Shown here: one piece after another, positions 57,029 to 64,000 of the stretch
Layout: every line of letters begins with the position of its first letter
Position numbering within the stretch: the stretch's first letter is position 1
Origin: Halobacillus hunanensis
Lineage (GTDB): Bacteria; Bacillota; Bacilli; Bacillales; Halobacillaceae
Direction of reading: 5' to 3'
NCBI RefSeq assembly: GCF_900166655.1
Contig: NZ_FVZB01000006.1
Span: 62,001-126,000, forward strand
Length of the DNA: 64,000 bases
Program-made: the position numbers and the translations under genes
Notes under the pieces: model-generated
Told to the model about the DNA's origin: nothing
What the model saw: only the letters and a program-made list of their open reading frames with translations
The model's database searches: none

Positions 57029-57949
57029 ATGTTTAATAAACAAAAAACGCACGATAAATTATTAGAGCTTGTAAAAGCAGAAAACATAAAACCAGAGGAA
57101 GACTTAAGGAACCACCTATACACAAAACTTGGCGGAAAAGCCGATTTCTTTATCACGCCGACAACTTATGAGGAAATTCAAAAAGTTGTAAAATTCTCTA
57201 ATGAAGAGGACATCCCCTTCACACTGCTTGGCAACGGATCAAATTTAATTATTAAAGACGGTGGTATCCGCGGAATCGTCATCAACCTCAAGCACCTTGA
57301 TGACATTTCTACAGAAGAAAATACGCTGGTAGCTCAAAGTGGGGCCCGCATTATTGATGCTTCATTATTTGCCATGCAACAACGTTTATCAGGCCTTGAA
57401 TTCGCCTGCGGAATCCCTGGGACGGTTGGAGGAGCTCTCTACATGAATGCAGGTGCATACGGTGGGGAAATAAAAGATGTGCTTGACTACGCTTATGTTG
57501 TAGATAAGAACGGAGATATCGTGAAGCGGCTGGCTACAGAATTAGACTTGGACTATCGCACCAGTAACATACCAGACAATGGGGATATTGTAATCGAAGC
57601 AACGTTCAACTTGAAACCTGCGAAATATGAAGATATTAAAGCTGTGGTTGATGATCTCACCTATAAACGTGAATCTAAACAGCCATTAGAATACCCGTCT
57701 TGCGGCAGTGTCTTTAAACGCCCACCTGGATACTTTGCAGGCAAACTTATTCAAGATAGCAGACTCCAAGGAACGAACATTGGCGGGGCTGAAGTTTCTA
57801 CGAAGCATGCCGGTTTTATCATCAATAAAGATAATGCAACAACAACAGATTATATTTCTTTGATCGAACATGTACAACAAACAGTCAAAGATAAATTTGG
57901 AGTTGAACTTGAACGGGAAGTAAGAATTATTGGAGAAGATAAAGAATAA
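57029..57949 (+). CDS. murB: UDP-N-acetylenolpyruvoylglucosamine reductase
   Basis: A 306-residue FAD enzyme for the second step of peptidoglycan precursor synthesis. FAD site [43 protein letters not shown]; catalytic serine in [12 protein letters not shown] (type II MurB); C-terminal glutamate in [10 protein letters not shown]. The start [14 protein letters not shown] gives the usual length; upstream in-frame ATGs lie in the promoter region, though one three codons earlier is a fair alternative. Single gene. Confidence 0.94.
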   Translation: MFNKQKTHDKLLELVKAENIKPEEDLRNHLYTKLGGKADFFITPTTYEEIQKVVKFSNEEDIPFTLLGNGSNLIIKDGGIRGIVINLKHLDDISTEENTLVAQSGARIIDASLFAMQQRLSGLEFACGIPGTVGGALYMNAGAYGGEIKDVLDYAYVVDKNGDIVKRLATELDLDYRTSNIPDNGDIVIEATFNLKPAKYEDIKAVVDDLTYKRESKQPLEYPSCGSVFKRPPGYFAGKLIQDSRLQGTNIGGAEVSTKHAGFIINKDNATTTDYISLIEHVQQTVKDKFGVELEREVRIIGEDKE

Positions 57950-57955
57950 ATATAG

Positions 57956-57986
57956 CTGCGTATCCCATCGGGTGCGCAGTTTTTTT
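57956..57986 (+). terminator. Terminator of murB
   Basis: CTGCG/CGCAG with an inner CCC/GGG stem and seven T. Confidence 0.82.
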
Positions 57987-58091
57987 ATGATTTTCAAACT
58001 GCTGCCCTTTTGGCTGCATGACTCTCTGAATAAAAATTACTTTTTAAAAGATAATAGTCAGTGAAGTTTATATAAAGGAGCATACAAACTT

Positions 58092-58451
58092 ATGACAAGC
58101 TTTTTAGTCAAAATCGTTACCCTTCCGATTGTACTCATCTTAGCTATGTATTTTTTAGCCGGTGTCGATTATGGCTCAATATGGCAGCCTATCATGGTTT
58201 CCATCGTTCTGTTAGCTGTAGGATTAGTCATGGAATATATGCTGCTTAACGACCAGGGTTCATTATGGAGAAGTACTCTGTTAGATTTCATAACATCCTT
58301 CCTCCTTATTTGGGGATTATCCAATATATTTATGGAGGCAGAGGTTACGTTTACAGGGGCCCTCATTACTTCCTTAGTCATCGGGGGATGTGAGTATTTT
58401 CTTCACAAATATCTTATCGGTTCACGAAAAACAGCTAAATCACCAGCATAA
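58092..58451 (+). CDS. DUF2512 (YndM-type) membrane protein
   Basis: A 119-residue protein with four membrane helices and short loops: MTSFLVKIVTLPIVLILAMY, PIMVSIVLLAVGLVMEYMLL, LDFITSFLLIWGLSNIFM and ALITSLVIGGCEYFLHKYL. Matches the YndM/DUF2512 family of spore-formers, of unknown role. AAAGGAG precedes the ATG. Confidence 0.82.
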   Translation: MTSFLVKIVTLPIVLILAMYFLAGVDYGSIWQPIMVSIVLLAVGLVMEYMLLNDQGSLWRSTLLDFITSFLLIWGLSNIFMEAEVTFTGALITSLVIGGCEYFLHKYLIGSRKTAKSPA

Positions 58452-58454
58452 TTT

Positions 58455-58489
58455 GAAAATACCGAAGCAGAGACAGCTTCGGTATTTTC
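58455..58489. terminator. Shared terminator, DUF2512 gene and small zinc gene
   Basis: Fourteen-base perfect arms (GAAAATACCGAAGC and complement), loop of 7, T runs in both directions. Sits between convergent genes. Confidence 0.9.
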
Positions 58490-58517
58490 ATGCTTTGTAT
58501 TGTTATTCAAGGATTAT

Positions 58518-58649
58518 TCATGGGCAAAATCCGAATTCTTGATCCTCTAAGCACATCTCACATACATCGTAACTATCATATGTGTGTTCAGACAGGTTAT
58601 CTCCAGCTGTTTGCTGAATTCTACCGCATATTTCACAAATTCGAACCAT
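58518..58649 (-). CDS. Small cysteine-rich zinc-binding protein (43 residues)
   Basis: Encodes MVRICEICGRIQQTAGDN through VCEMCLEDQEFGFCP: two CxxC knuckles (C5/C8 and C30/C33) and C42. GAGGAG is 10 bases before the ATG and a bidirectional terminator follows the stop. The opposite-strand frame covering the same bases has no ribosome site. The pattern resembles small YlaI/anti-sigma-like zinc knuckles, but I do not recognise the family. Confidence 0.7.
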   Translation of the reverse strand: MVRICEICGRIQQTAGDNLSEHTYDSYDVCEMCLEDQEFGFCP

Positions 58650-58787
58650 TTATACCAAGCTCCTCGTTTTTTGATCCAATTTCTCACTCAATGACAGTAT
58701 TAAACTATGGAGCGTTCACCTTAACAATCTATGTATAAACCTACTCACTTGCTTATATGATTTCCTTTGATGGGCTTATTATGCAAT

Positions 58788-58820
58788 AAAAAAGAGAGCT
58801 CATGGCGCACATGAACTCTC
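58788..58820 (-). terminator. Terminator downstream of the DUF2935 fragment
   Basis: GAGAGCTCATG pairs with CATGAACTCTC (one mismatch), loop of 5, then six T on the minus strand. Confidence 0.8.
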
Positions 58821-58867
58821 CTATTATGGACTTCTCTTACTTTAAAGTTCTTTTTCATACATACATC

Positions 58868-59059
58868 TCATGTTTGGAGACGAGGTTTAGTGGAGGCGCA
58901 TTCTGGATGCTGAAGCTCTGTCGATTCTGAAAGCTTGATCAAATAGTAGCATTCTTCCCTCATCATATGGTCAGCCATTAAGGGAGCAAATGTCCGCAAT
59001 GCCTCTTTACTCAACTCTAATTCTTCGATCTCATTGAGGAAAATGCTAAAGAGCTTCAT
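58868..59059 (-). pseudogene. C-terminal fragment of a DUF2935 protein
   Basis: The 63-codon frame reads FLNEIEELELSKEALRTFAPLMADHMMREECYYLIKLSE, which looks like the last helix pair of a DUF2935 protein (normally about 250 residues in two helical repeats). Nothing upstream continues it, and the ATG has no ribosome site. It keeps its terminator. I read it as a 5'-deleted remnant. Confidence 0.6.
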
Positions 59060-59248
59060 TTTCTCAATAAAATTATTTTATTTTCTTTAACTCATAATGA
59101 AGAAAAATAGTTCTTAAGCCACGTGATTAACGGACTGATTTTTAAATTCAACTAGGTAAATACTTATCATTTGGAAATATAAGTAACTTTAATTGTTCGA
59201 TCATTCTACTAATATATATCTATCCTCGTGTGACCTCCTCTTTGTTAA

Positions 59249-59275
59249 TTTACAACAATTAACAACTCATTAATA
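59249..59275 (+). promoter_or_regulatory. Possible PhoP box upstream of phoD
   Basis: Direct repeats TTTACA (59249), TTAACA (59259) and TTAATA (59270), 10 and 11 bases apart, like the TTAACA-type repeats bound by PhoP in Bacillus. A fourth repeat is not clear. It lies 60-85 bases before phoD. Confidence 0.5.
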
Positions 59276-59334
59276 ATCAACCTCTATCATAAAACACGAA
59301 ACAACTTATTTAGAATTAGAGAGGTGAAGGTAAC

Positions 59335-61089
59335 ATGTCACAAGAAAAACCATTGGATCAATGGATCGAACAGTTAAATCAGGAAAGTCAATCGAAAAAC
59401 TTCGACCGACGGGATTTTCTGCAAGGGGCAGGAAAAATTGCAGGTCTTTCCCTCGGACTCGTTATCGCTCAGTCGATGGGAGGTTTAAAGGTGGACGCAT
59501 CTGCTGCGAAATTCAGCAGCTATCCTTTTTCACTTGGGGTTGCTTCTGGAGACCCTTTGTCTAACAGTGTTGTACTTTGGACGAGGCTTGCTCCAGAACC
59601 TCTTAATGGCGGCGGAGTTCCTTGGCACAATATTCCGGTAAAATGGGAATTAGCGAAAGATGAGCACTTCCGCCACATTGTTCAGCGCGGAACGGAGGTA
59701 GCGAGGCCGGAATTAGCTCATTCTGTCCATGTAGAAGTAGACAAACTTCAGCCAGACACCGTATATTTCTATCGATTTAAGGCAGGCCATGAGCTTAGCC
59801 AGGTAGGTAAAACTAAAACGATACCGGCAGCTGGTGCCAGCGTATCAAGTCTTACTTTTGCCTTTGCTTCTTGCCAACAATACGAACATGGTTATTATAC
59901 GGCATACAAACATATGGCTAAAGAAAATCTTGACCTTGTCTTTCATTTGGGAGACTACATATATGAATATGGACCAAATGAATATGTTTCCGGTACAGGA
60001 AACGTCAGAGACCATAATGGACCAGAAATTAAAACGCTGGATGATTACCGAAACCGGCATGCACAATATCGAACTGATCAGGATCTTCAATCAGCCCACG
60101 CTGCTTTTCCATGGGTTGTCACCTGGGATGACCATGAAGTGGAAAACAACTATGCTGATATGATTCCGGAAAAAGGGCAGGCCGTTGAAGAATTTGTAAA
60201 ACGCCGTGTCGCTGCCTATCAGGCGTATTACGAACATATGCCGCTGAGACGGTCTTCCATGCCGCATGGTACTGATATGCAGCTATATCGCCAATTCTCC
60301 TATGGTGATTTAGCAAATTTCTTTGTTCTGGATACACGCCAATATCGTTCTGATCAGGCAAATGGAGACACAAGTTCTCCTCAAACAGCTGAATCTCTTG
60401 ATTCATCACGCACCCTTCTCGGTGAGAAACAAGAGGATTGGCTGCTTCAAAACCTTGGTCAATCACAATCTAAGTGGAACGTCATGGCCCAACAGATTTT
60501 CTTCGCTCAGCGAAACTACGGTCCAAGCGCTGACGAACCACTGTTCAGCATGGATGCTTGGGACGGATACACGCCGGCCCGCCAGCGAATTACCGATTTC
60601 GTTAAAAGCAAAGACATGGATAACTTTATTGTCTTAACAGGGGATGTCCATGCGAACTGGGCATCGAACTTAATTGCTGATTTTAATAAGCCTGACTCGC
60701 AAGTTTATGGGGCAGAATTCGTTGGGACTTCCATTACCTCGGGTGGAAACGGTTCAGATCAACGGGCAGATACGGAGCGGATTTTAACTCTAAATGACCA
60801 CATTCAATTTTTTAATGATTACCGGGGTTATGTTCGCTGCCACGTAACGCCCCATCAATGGAAAACGGACTATCGTGTTCTTCCGTATGTGACAGAACCC
60901 GGAGCAGACATTTCTACGCGAGCTTCGCTTGTATATGAAAAAGATCAAGCCGGTATAAGAGAAGTATCACAACACACTGTTCCACAAGGTAAAAAATCCT
61001 CCAATGAAGTTGAAGAGGATCGGTATAAAGCTCATAGCCATGCGCATAAGAAGCAAGTAAAAAAACAAAAGAACAAGCTTCCTAACTAA
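59335..61089 (+). CDS. phoD: Alkaline phosphatase D (phosphodiesterase), Tat-secreted
   Basis: A 584-residue PhoD. The N terminus carries a twin-arginine signal: DRRDFLQGAGKIAGLSLGLV, with the hydrophobic stretch and cleavage near VDASAA. Catalytic blocks: GVASGDPLSNSVVLWTRLAP, FAFASCQQYEHGYYTAYKHM, DLVFHLGDYIYEYG, WVVTWDDHEVENNYAD and LTGDVHANWASNL (Ca/Fe ligands). It degrades phosphodiesters such as teichoic acid to release phosphate. The basic KKQVKKQKNKLPN tail is unusual. tatAd/tatCd do not follow as in B. subtilis. GAGAGGTG precedes the ATG. Confidence 0.94.
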   Translation: MSQEKPLDQWIEQLNQESQSKNFDRRDFLQGAGKIAGLSLGLVIAQSMGGLKVDASAAKFSSYPFSLGVASGDPLSNSVVLWTRLAPEPLNGGGVPWHNIPVKWELAKDEHFRHIVQRGTEVARPELAHSVHVEVDKLQPDTVYFYRFKAGHELSQVGKTKTIPAAGASVSSLTFAFASCQQYEHGYYTAYKHMAKENLDLVFHLGDYIYEYGPNEYVSGTGNVRDHNGPEIKTLDDYRNRHAQYRTDQDLQSAHAAFPWVVTWDDHEVENNYADMIPEKGQAVEEFVKRRVAAYQAYYEHMPLRRSSMPHGTDMQLYRQFSYGDLANFFVLDTRQYRSDQANGDTSSPQTAESLDSSRTLLGEKQEDWLLQNLGQSQSKWNVMAQQIFFAQRNYGPSADEPLFSMDAWDGYTPARQRITDFVKSKDMDNFIVLTGDVHANWASNLIADFNKPDSQVYGAEFVGTSITSGGNGSDQRADTERILTLNDHIQFFNDYRGYVRCHVTPHQWKTDYRVLPYVTEPGADISTRASLVYEKDQAGIREVSQHTVPQGKKSSNEVEEDRYKAHSHAHKKQVKKQKNKLPN

Positions 61090-61109
61090 CTTGATCCCAA
61101 TCATCAAGA

Positions 61110-61139
61110 AGAAAGCAGGCGGTACCACGCCTGCTTTCT
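61110..61139 (+). terminator. Terminator of phoD
   Basis: Eleven-base arms (AGAAAGCAGGC and complement) plus one further pair, loop of 6, then a modest ATCTAT tail. Confidence 0.7.
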
Positions 61140-61156
61140 ATCTATGAAAGATAAAC

Positions 61157-61190
61157 ATAAAAAGCGGCCTCACCGCAATGGTAAGACCGC
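61157..61190 (-). terminator. Terminator of ssrA
   Basis: GCGGTCTTACC pairs with GGTGAGGCCGC (two wobble pairs) on the minus strand, then TTTTT. It lies 35 bases after the CCA end of tmRNA. Confidence 0.85.
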
Positions 61191-61224
61191 ATTAATTATT
61201 GTATTCAGCCACCAAATTATGTAT

Positions 61225-61585
61225 TGGTGGAGACGGTGGGAGTCGAACCCACGTCCGGAGATATCGGCACTCGGGCTTCTACAAGCGTAGTTGATATATT
61301 GTCTTTCACTGTCTCTTCGGCCTATCAACGGGCTTCCGAGCAGCTAGCCTGATTAGTCTCTTCGTTTTTCCTCAGGCGGTGGAAAAACGCGTAGCCCGCT
61401 TCAGTTTGAGACCCTTCATCTAGCACACGGGCGATGCCAGGAAGGATCAGCTATAGACTACTTACGCAGCTACAGCTAGGTTATCGTTAGATTCGCCAGT
61501 TATTATAGGCAAATGACGTTTTACGAGTCGTCGCTCGACTTGCAACCCAAGCTCGACCTATCCCCGTCGAATCCGTAACGTCCCC
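61225..61585 (-). ncRNA. ssrA: Transfer-messenger RNA (tmRNA)
   Basis: A 361-base RNA. The 5' end GGGGACGTTACGGATTCGAC and the 3' end GGTTCGACTCCCACC..CCA form the tRNA-like domain. The tag frame (61497 to 61462) starts at a GGC resume codon and encodes GESNDNLAVAA before TAA, so the tag on stalled proteins is A-GESNDNLAVAA. The C-terminal VAA fits the ClpXP degron. The tag is shorter than the B. subtilis one. Next to smpB, as in relatives. Confidence 0.97.
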
Positions 61586-61643
61586 GTTAGGATTAAGGAT
61601 AGAGCATCAAGCTCTTTATTCATATTTTGTTTACGACATAATT

Positions 61644-61671
61644 ATTATAGCACATTTGCACTAAAAATCAA
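61644..61671 (-). promoter_or_regulatory. Promoter of ssrA
   Basis: TTGATT (61666-61671) and TATAAT (61644-61649), 16 bases apart on the minus strand. It implies a precursor leader of about 50 bases that RNase P would remove. It lies right after the smpB stop. Confidence 0.6.
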
Positions 61672-61675
61672 GCAA

Positions 61676-62140
61676 TTATTTTAAACTGTCTTTAATAGCC
61701 CGGTCAATTTCACGATTGACCTGCTTACGTTTGAGATCCTCACGCTTATCATATTTCTTCTTCCCTTTTCCTAGGCCAATCAGTACTTTGGCTACCCCAT
61801 TTTTAATATAAATCTTCAGGGGAACGAGAGAATACCCCTTTTGCTGAGTTTGACCAATCAACTGATTGATTTGCTTCCGGTGAAGCAGAAGTTTACGGCT
61901 TCTAGTAGGATCATGGTTAAAAATATTGCCCTGTTCATATGGAGAGATATGAAGATTATGCAGATAAACCTCTCCGTTACGAATACGTGCGAAGCTATCT
62001 TTCAAGTTTACACGACTTGCCCGTATTGACTTAATTTCGGTCCCTTGTAAGACAATCCCCGCTTCAAAGGTTTCTTCTATAAAAAAATCATGACGCGCTT
62101 TTTTATTTTGCGCGATGGTCTTTCCATTTCCTCTTGGCAT
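61676..62140 (-). CDS. smpB: SsrA-binding protein SmpB
   Basis: A 154-residue SmpB that carries tmRNA into stalled ribosomes. Blocks: [63 protein letters not shown] and the C-terminal [27 protein letters not shown] tail that reads the empty A site. GAGGAGG precedes the ATG. Normal length. Confidence 0.97.
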   Translation of the reverse strand: MPRGNGKTIAQNKKARHDFFIEETFEAGIVLQGTEIKSIRASRVNLKDSFARIRNGEVYLHNLHISPYEQGNIFNHDPTRSRKLLLHRKQINQLIGQTQQKGYSLVPLKIYIKNGVAKVLIGLGKGKKKYDKREDLKRKQVNREIDRAIKDSLK

Positions 62141-62289
62141 AGCGATTTCCTCCTCTAATACGTGAATTTAATTGTACCAAATATCTGATGTATATCCAAT
62201 TTGAATCTTATGAGAGAACCTTCTTATGGACACTCTTAACGAGGGTGTGAGATGATACTTTACAAATGTTAACAAAAGGAGCGATTACA

Positions 62290-63189
62290 TTGAACTCCCA
62301 AGTCATGCCTATCAAAAAATTATCACTCCATGATCTACCTGCTGTAAAACAGATGAACACAGGGATCGATGATGATTATATAATTCGTATTTTTGACCGG
62401 CTAATTAGTTCCGACACACAGGAGCTATTCGGCTTGTTTCGCGAAGGGAAGTTGGTTTCCATTGGGGGATACAGCTTATTTGGGGAGAACCAATATGCCA
62501 TGATTGGACGGTTAAGAAGCGACCTTACCCTTCGTTCAAAAGGGTATTCTACTGCATTGCTTTCTCAAGTAGTCAAAGAACTAAGAGATATGCCTGAAAT
62601 CAAATGGATTGGGGCAAACACTCATCTCTCAAACTACCCTACTCGTAAAGTACTTGAAAAGATAGGATTACAGCCAGGCCAAGTAAGTCATTACTTGACC
62701 TTAACATCACCTGAGAAGTTAAACGGTCATACTCCAGGAAAAGTTTGGAAAGGAATTTATGATATAAAAGAGAAATTCTCCTATTTACTCAGTTTGTCAG
62801 ATAACGCCCTTGGTTTGTTTCCTTATGAATGTTATTACCCTTTACCATACGATCAAGTGCTTTTCACAGAGAAATACTTAGAAGATGCTAGTATGTATGT
62901 GAATCCTGATCAAACAAGATTTGTTTTAATCAAAAATGATCAAAAGAAGTATCAGTATTCTCATGTTAAATATTTTTGGAACGATCATTATCAACAGCCC
63001 GGGTTTTTTGAGACCATCTATGACCACTGGAAAAAGAATAAGGACAATTACGGCTGCTGGATCGACTTTTCAGAAGAAGGATTTAAACAAATACCTTATT
63101 TAAGCCCTTACGAAGTCCAGGACCCATGGATTCTTTACGGGATAGTAACCCGACATAACCAAGCGCGCAGTAACTTACCGCGCGCTTAG
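62290..63189 (+). CDS. GNAT-family N-acetyltransferase-like protein, two-part
   Basis: A 299-residue protein. Residues 1-150 form a GNAT domain: LVSIGGYSLFGENQYAMIGRL, SDLTLRSKGYSTALLSQVVKEL and NYPTRKVLEKIGLQPG (acetyl-CoA loop R/Q-x-x-G-x-S). The remaining 150 residues, rich in aromatics (YECYYPLPYD, YVNPDQTRFVLIKND), I do not recognise; they may be a second degenerate GNAT half. The start is TTG with AAAGGAG eight bases ahead. It lies on the opposite strand between smpB and rnr, which normally adjoin. Substrate unknown. Confidence 0.7.
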   Translation: MNSQVMPIKKLSLHDLPAVKQMNTGIDDDYIIRIFDRLISSDTQELFGLFREGKLVSIGGYSLFGENQYAMIGRLRSDLTLRSKGYSTALLSQVVKELRDMPEIKWIGANTHLSNYPTRKVLEKIGLQPGQVSHYLTLTSPEKLNGHTPGKVWKGIYDIKEKFSYLLSLSDNALGLFPYECYYPLPYDQVLFTEKYLEDASMYVNPDQTRFVLIKNDQKKYQYSHVKYFWNDHYQQPGFFETIYDHWKKNKDNYGCWIDFSEEGFKQIPYLSPYEVQDPWILYGIVTRHNQARSNLPRA

Positions 63190-63207
63190 TCTATATAAAA
63201 GGTAAAT

Positions 63208-64000
63208 TTACTTCTTTTTCTTTCTTCCCTTTTTAGGAAGTCCTTTATTACGATAAAAAGGTTTATTTCCTTTTTGCTTTTTCTTTTTCTTGTTTTTTTT
63301 CTGCTCAGGAGCTTTTGATTGAATTTGGGTTGGGCGGGATTTACGTTCCCGTTGTTTTCTAGGTTTCATCCCAACTACTTCAAAATCCACCACTCTTTCG
63401 TCTAAGTTTACATTGACAACTTTAATCGTGATTTCGTCACCGATTCTAAACATATTGCCTGTCCGCTCACCGATCATGGCAAACTGCTTTTCCTGAAAAT
63501 TGTAGTAATCATCTGTCAGTGTACTCACATGAACAAGCCCCTCTACCGTGTTAGGCAGCTCTACAAACAGGCCGAAACTCGTCACTGAACTAATTACACC
63601 CTCATACTCTTCGCCGATTTTATCTTCCATGTATTCCGCTTTTTTCAGATCATCTGTTTCCCGCTCAGCATCAACAGCAGCTCGCTCCATCTCTGAAGAG
63701 TGTTTGGCGATTTCAGGGAGCTGGTCTTTCCAATGCTTCCGAGTATTATAATCTAATTTGTCTTCCACCAAATACGTTCGAATTAGCCGATGGACGATTA
63801 AATCAGGGTATCTCCGAATCGGTGAGGTGAAATGGGTGTAGAACTCAGTTGATAAGCCGAAGTGGCCAAGACTCTGTGGATCATATTTTGCCTGCTGCAT
63901 AGAGCGAAGCATCAGCTTCGAAATAATCATTTCTTCCTGAGTTTCTTTCACTTCTTCAAGTACTTTCTGCAAGGCTTGAGGGTGTATGTTATCGGCAGAT
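63208..64000 (-). CDS. rnr: Ribonuclease R, C-terminal part; 5' end outside window
   Basis: The last 263 or so residues of RNase R, a processive 3'-5' exonuclease that degrades structured RNA and acts with tmRNA/SmpB. The end of the RNB catalytic domain ([18 protein letters not shown]) is followed by an S1 domain ([21 protein letters not shown]) and a very basic tail ([20 protein letters not shown]). The frame is open to the edge of the window. A hairpin (63161-63187) follows its stop without a T run. Confidence 0.96.
   Translation of the reverse strand, partial: SADNIHPQALQKVLEEVKETQEEMIISKLMLRSMQQAKYDPQSLGHFGLSTEFYTHFTSPIRRYPDLIVHRLIRTYLVEDKLDYNTRKHWKDQLPEIAKHSSEMERAAVDAERETDDLKKAEYMEDKIGEEYEGVISSVTSFGLFVELPNTVEGLVHVSTLTDDYYNFQEKQFAMIGERTGNMFRIGDEITIKVVNVNLDERVVDFEVVGMKPRKQRERKSRPTQIQSKAPEQKKNKKKKKQKGNKPFYRNKGLPKKGRKKKK

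Noticed and set aside
58490-58738. 82-codon plus-strand frame
   Set aside because: No ribosome site and no domain-like pattern; the minus strand over the same bases carries a better-supported Cys-rich gene with site and terminator.
61110-61139. T-box-like sequence GGTACCACG after phoD
   Set aside because: It is just the loop of a symmetric terminator; no specifier stem, no downstream aminoacyl-tRNA or amino-acid gene.
63161-63187. AAGCGCGC hairpin between the GNAT gene and rnr
   Set aside because: Good stem but no T run on either strand and it overlaps the GNAT stop region; not called a terminator.

Overview
The window is a stretch of chromosome from a spore-forming, probably salt-adapted member of the Bacillaceae. 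Halobacillus or a close relative fits best, but this is inferred from gene content and order, not from a marker-gene comparison. Supporting signs are Bacillus-type Shine-Dalgarno sites, frequent TTG and GTG starts, CotF-type coat proteins, B. subtilis-like gene order, and CcpA, CodY, Fur and FadR type operators. I see no phage, integrase, transposase, CRISPR array or defence island, and most of the window is ordinary core chromosome.

Layout. 1-14 kb: the end of a yunD-yunE pair, a decayed betaine-binding-protein fragment, the sufCDSUB Fe-S assembly operon, yurZ, the methionine importer metNPQ behind two tandem SAM-I riboswitches, then yusD/E/F, gcvH and yusI. 14-21 kb: the fadN-fadA-fadE beta-oxidation operon behind an exact FadR box, and fadM (proline dehydrogenase) behind an exact CcpA cre site. 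21-28 kb: two CotF coat proteins, copZ, a crcB pair, a release-factor-like protein, a MoxR/DUF58/DUF4129 operon and a lone betaine-binding lipoprotein. 28-33 kb: a guanidine-I riboswitch with a paired SMR exporter, yvbH, a divergent MFS/TrmB-like pair with a palindromic operator, and a kinase-like gene. Three copies of one near-identical palindrome punctuate this segment. 33-42 kb: a two-component system with two PepSY proteins, a zinc dehydrogenase, an HpaB-like oxygenase and isocitrate lyase. 42-51 kb: an aldo/keto reductase and a six-gene NIS siderophore operon in rhbABCDEF order, with a Fur box inside its promoter. 51-64 kb: a GC-rich intergenic repeat, a histidine phosphatase, ilvD with a CodY box, glpFK with a cre site and a leader terminator, murB, phoD, tmRNA, smpB, an inserted acetyltransferase gene and the 3' part of rnr.

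How the parts work together. Sulfur and iron themes recur: Fe-S assembly, methionine uptake and Fur-controlled siderophore synthesis. Carbon catabolism is represented by fatty acids, glycerol, proline and acetate (isocitrate lyase), each with its own recognisable control site. ssrA, smpB and rnr supply the ribosome-rescue set.

Most worth a second look are the tandem, separately promoted SAM riboswitches, the three-copy palindrome used as a terminator, an intergenic repeat family sharing the core CACGTCCTGTG, a possible ATT-started small gene next to suf, and the leader ORF and AT palindromes ahead of aceA. I did not find a convincing wholly new multi-gene system.
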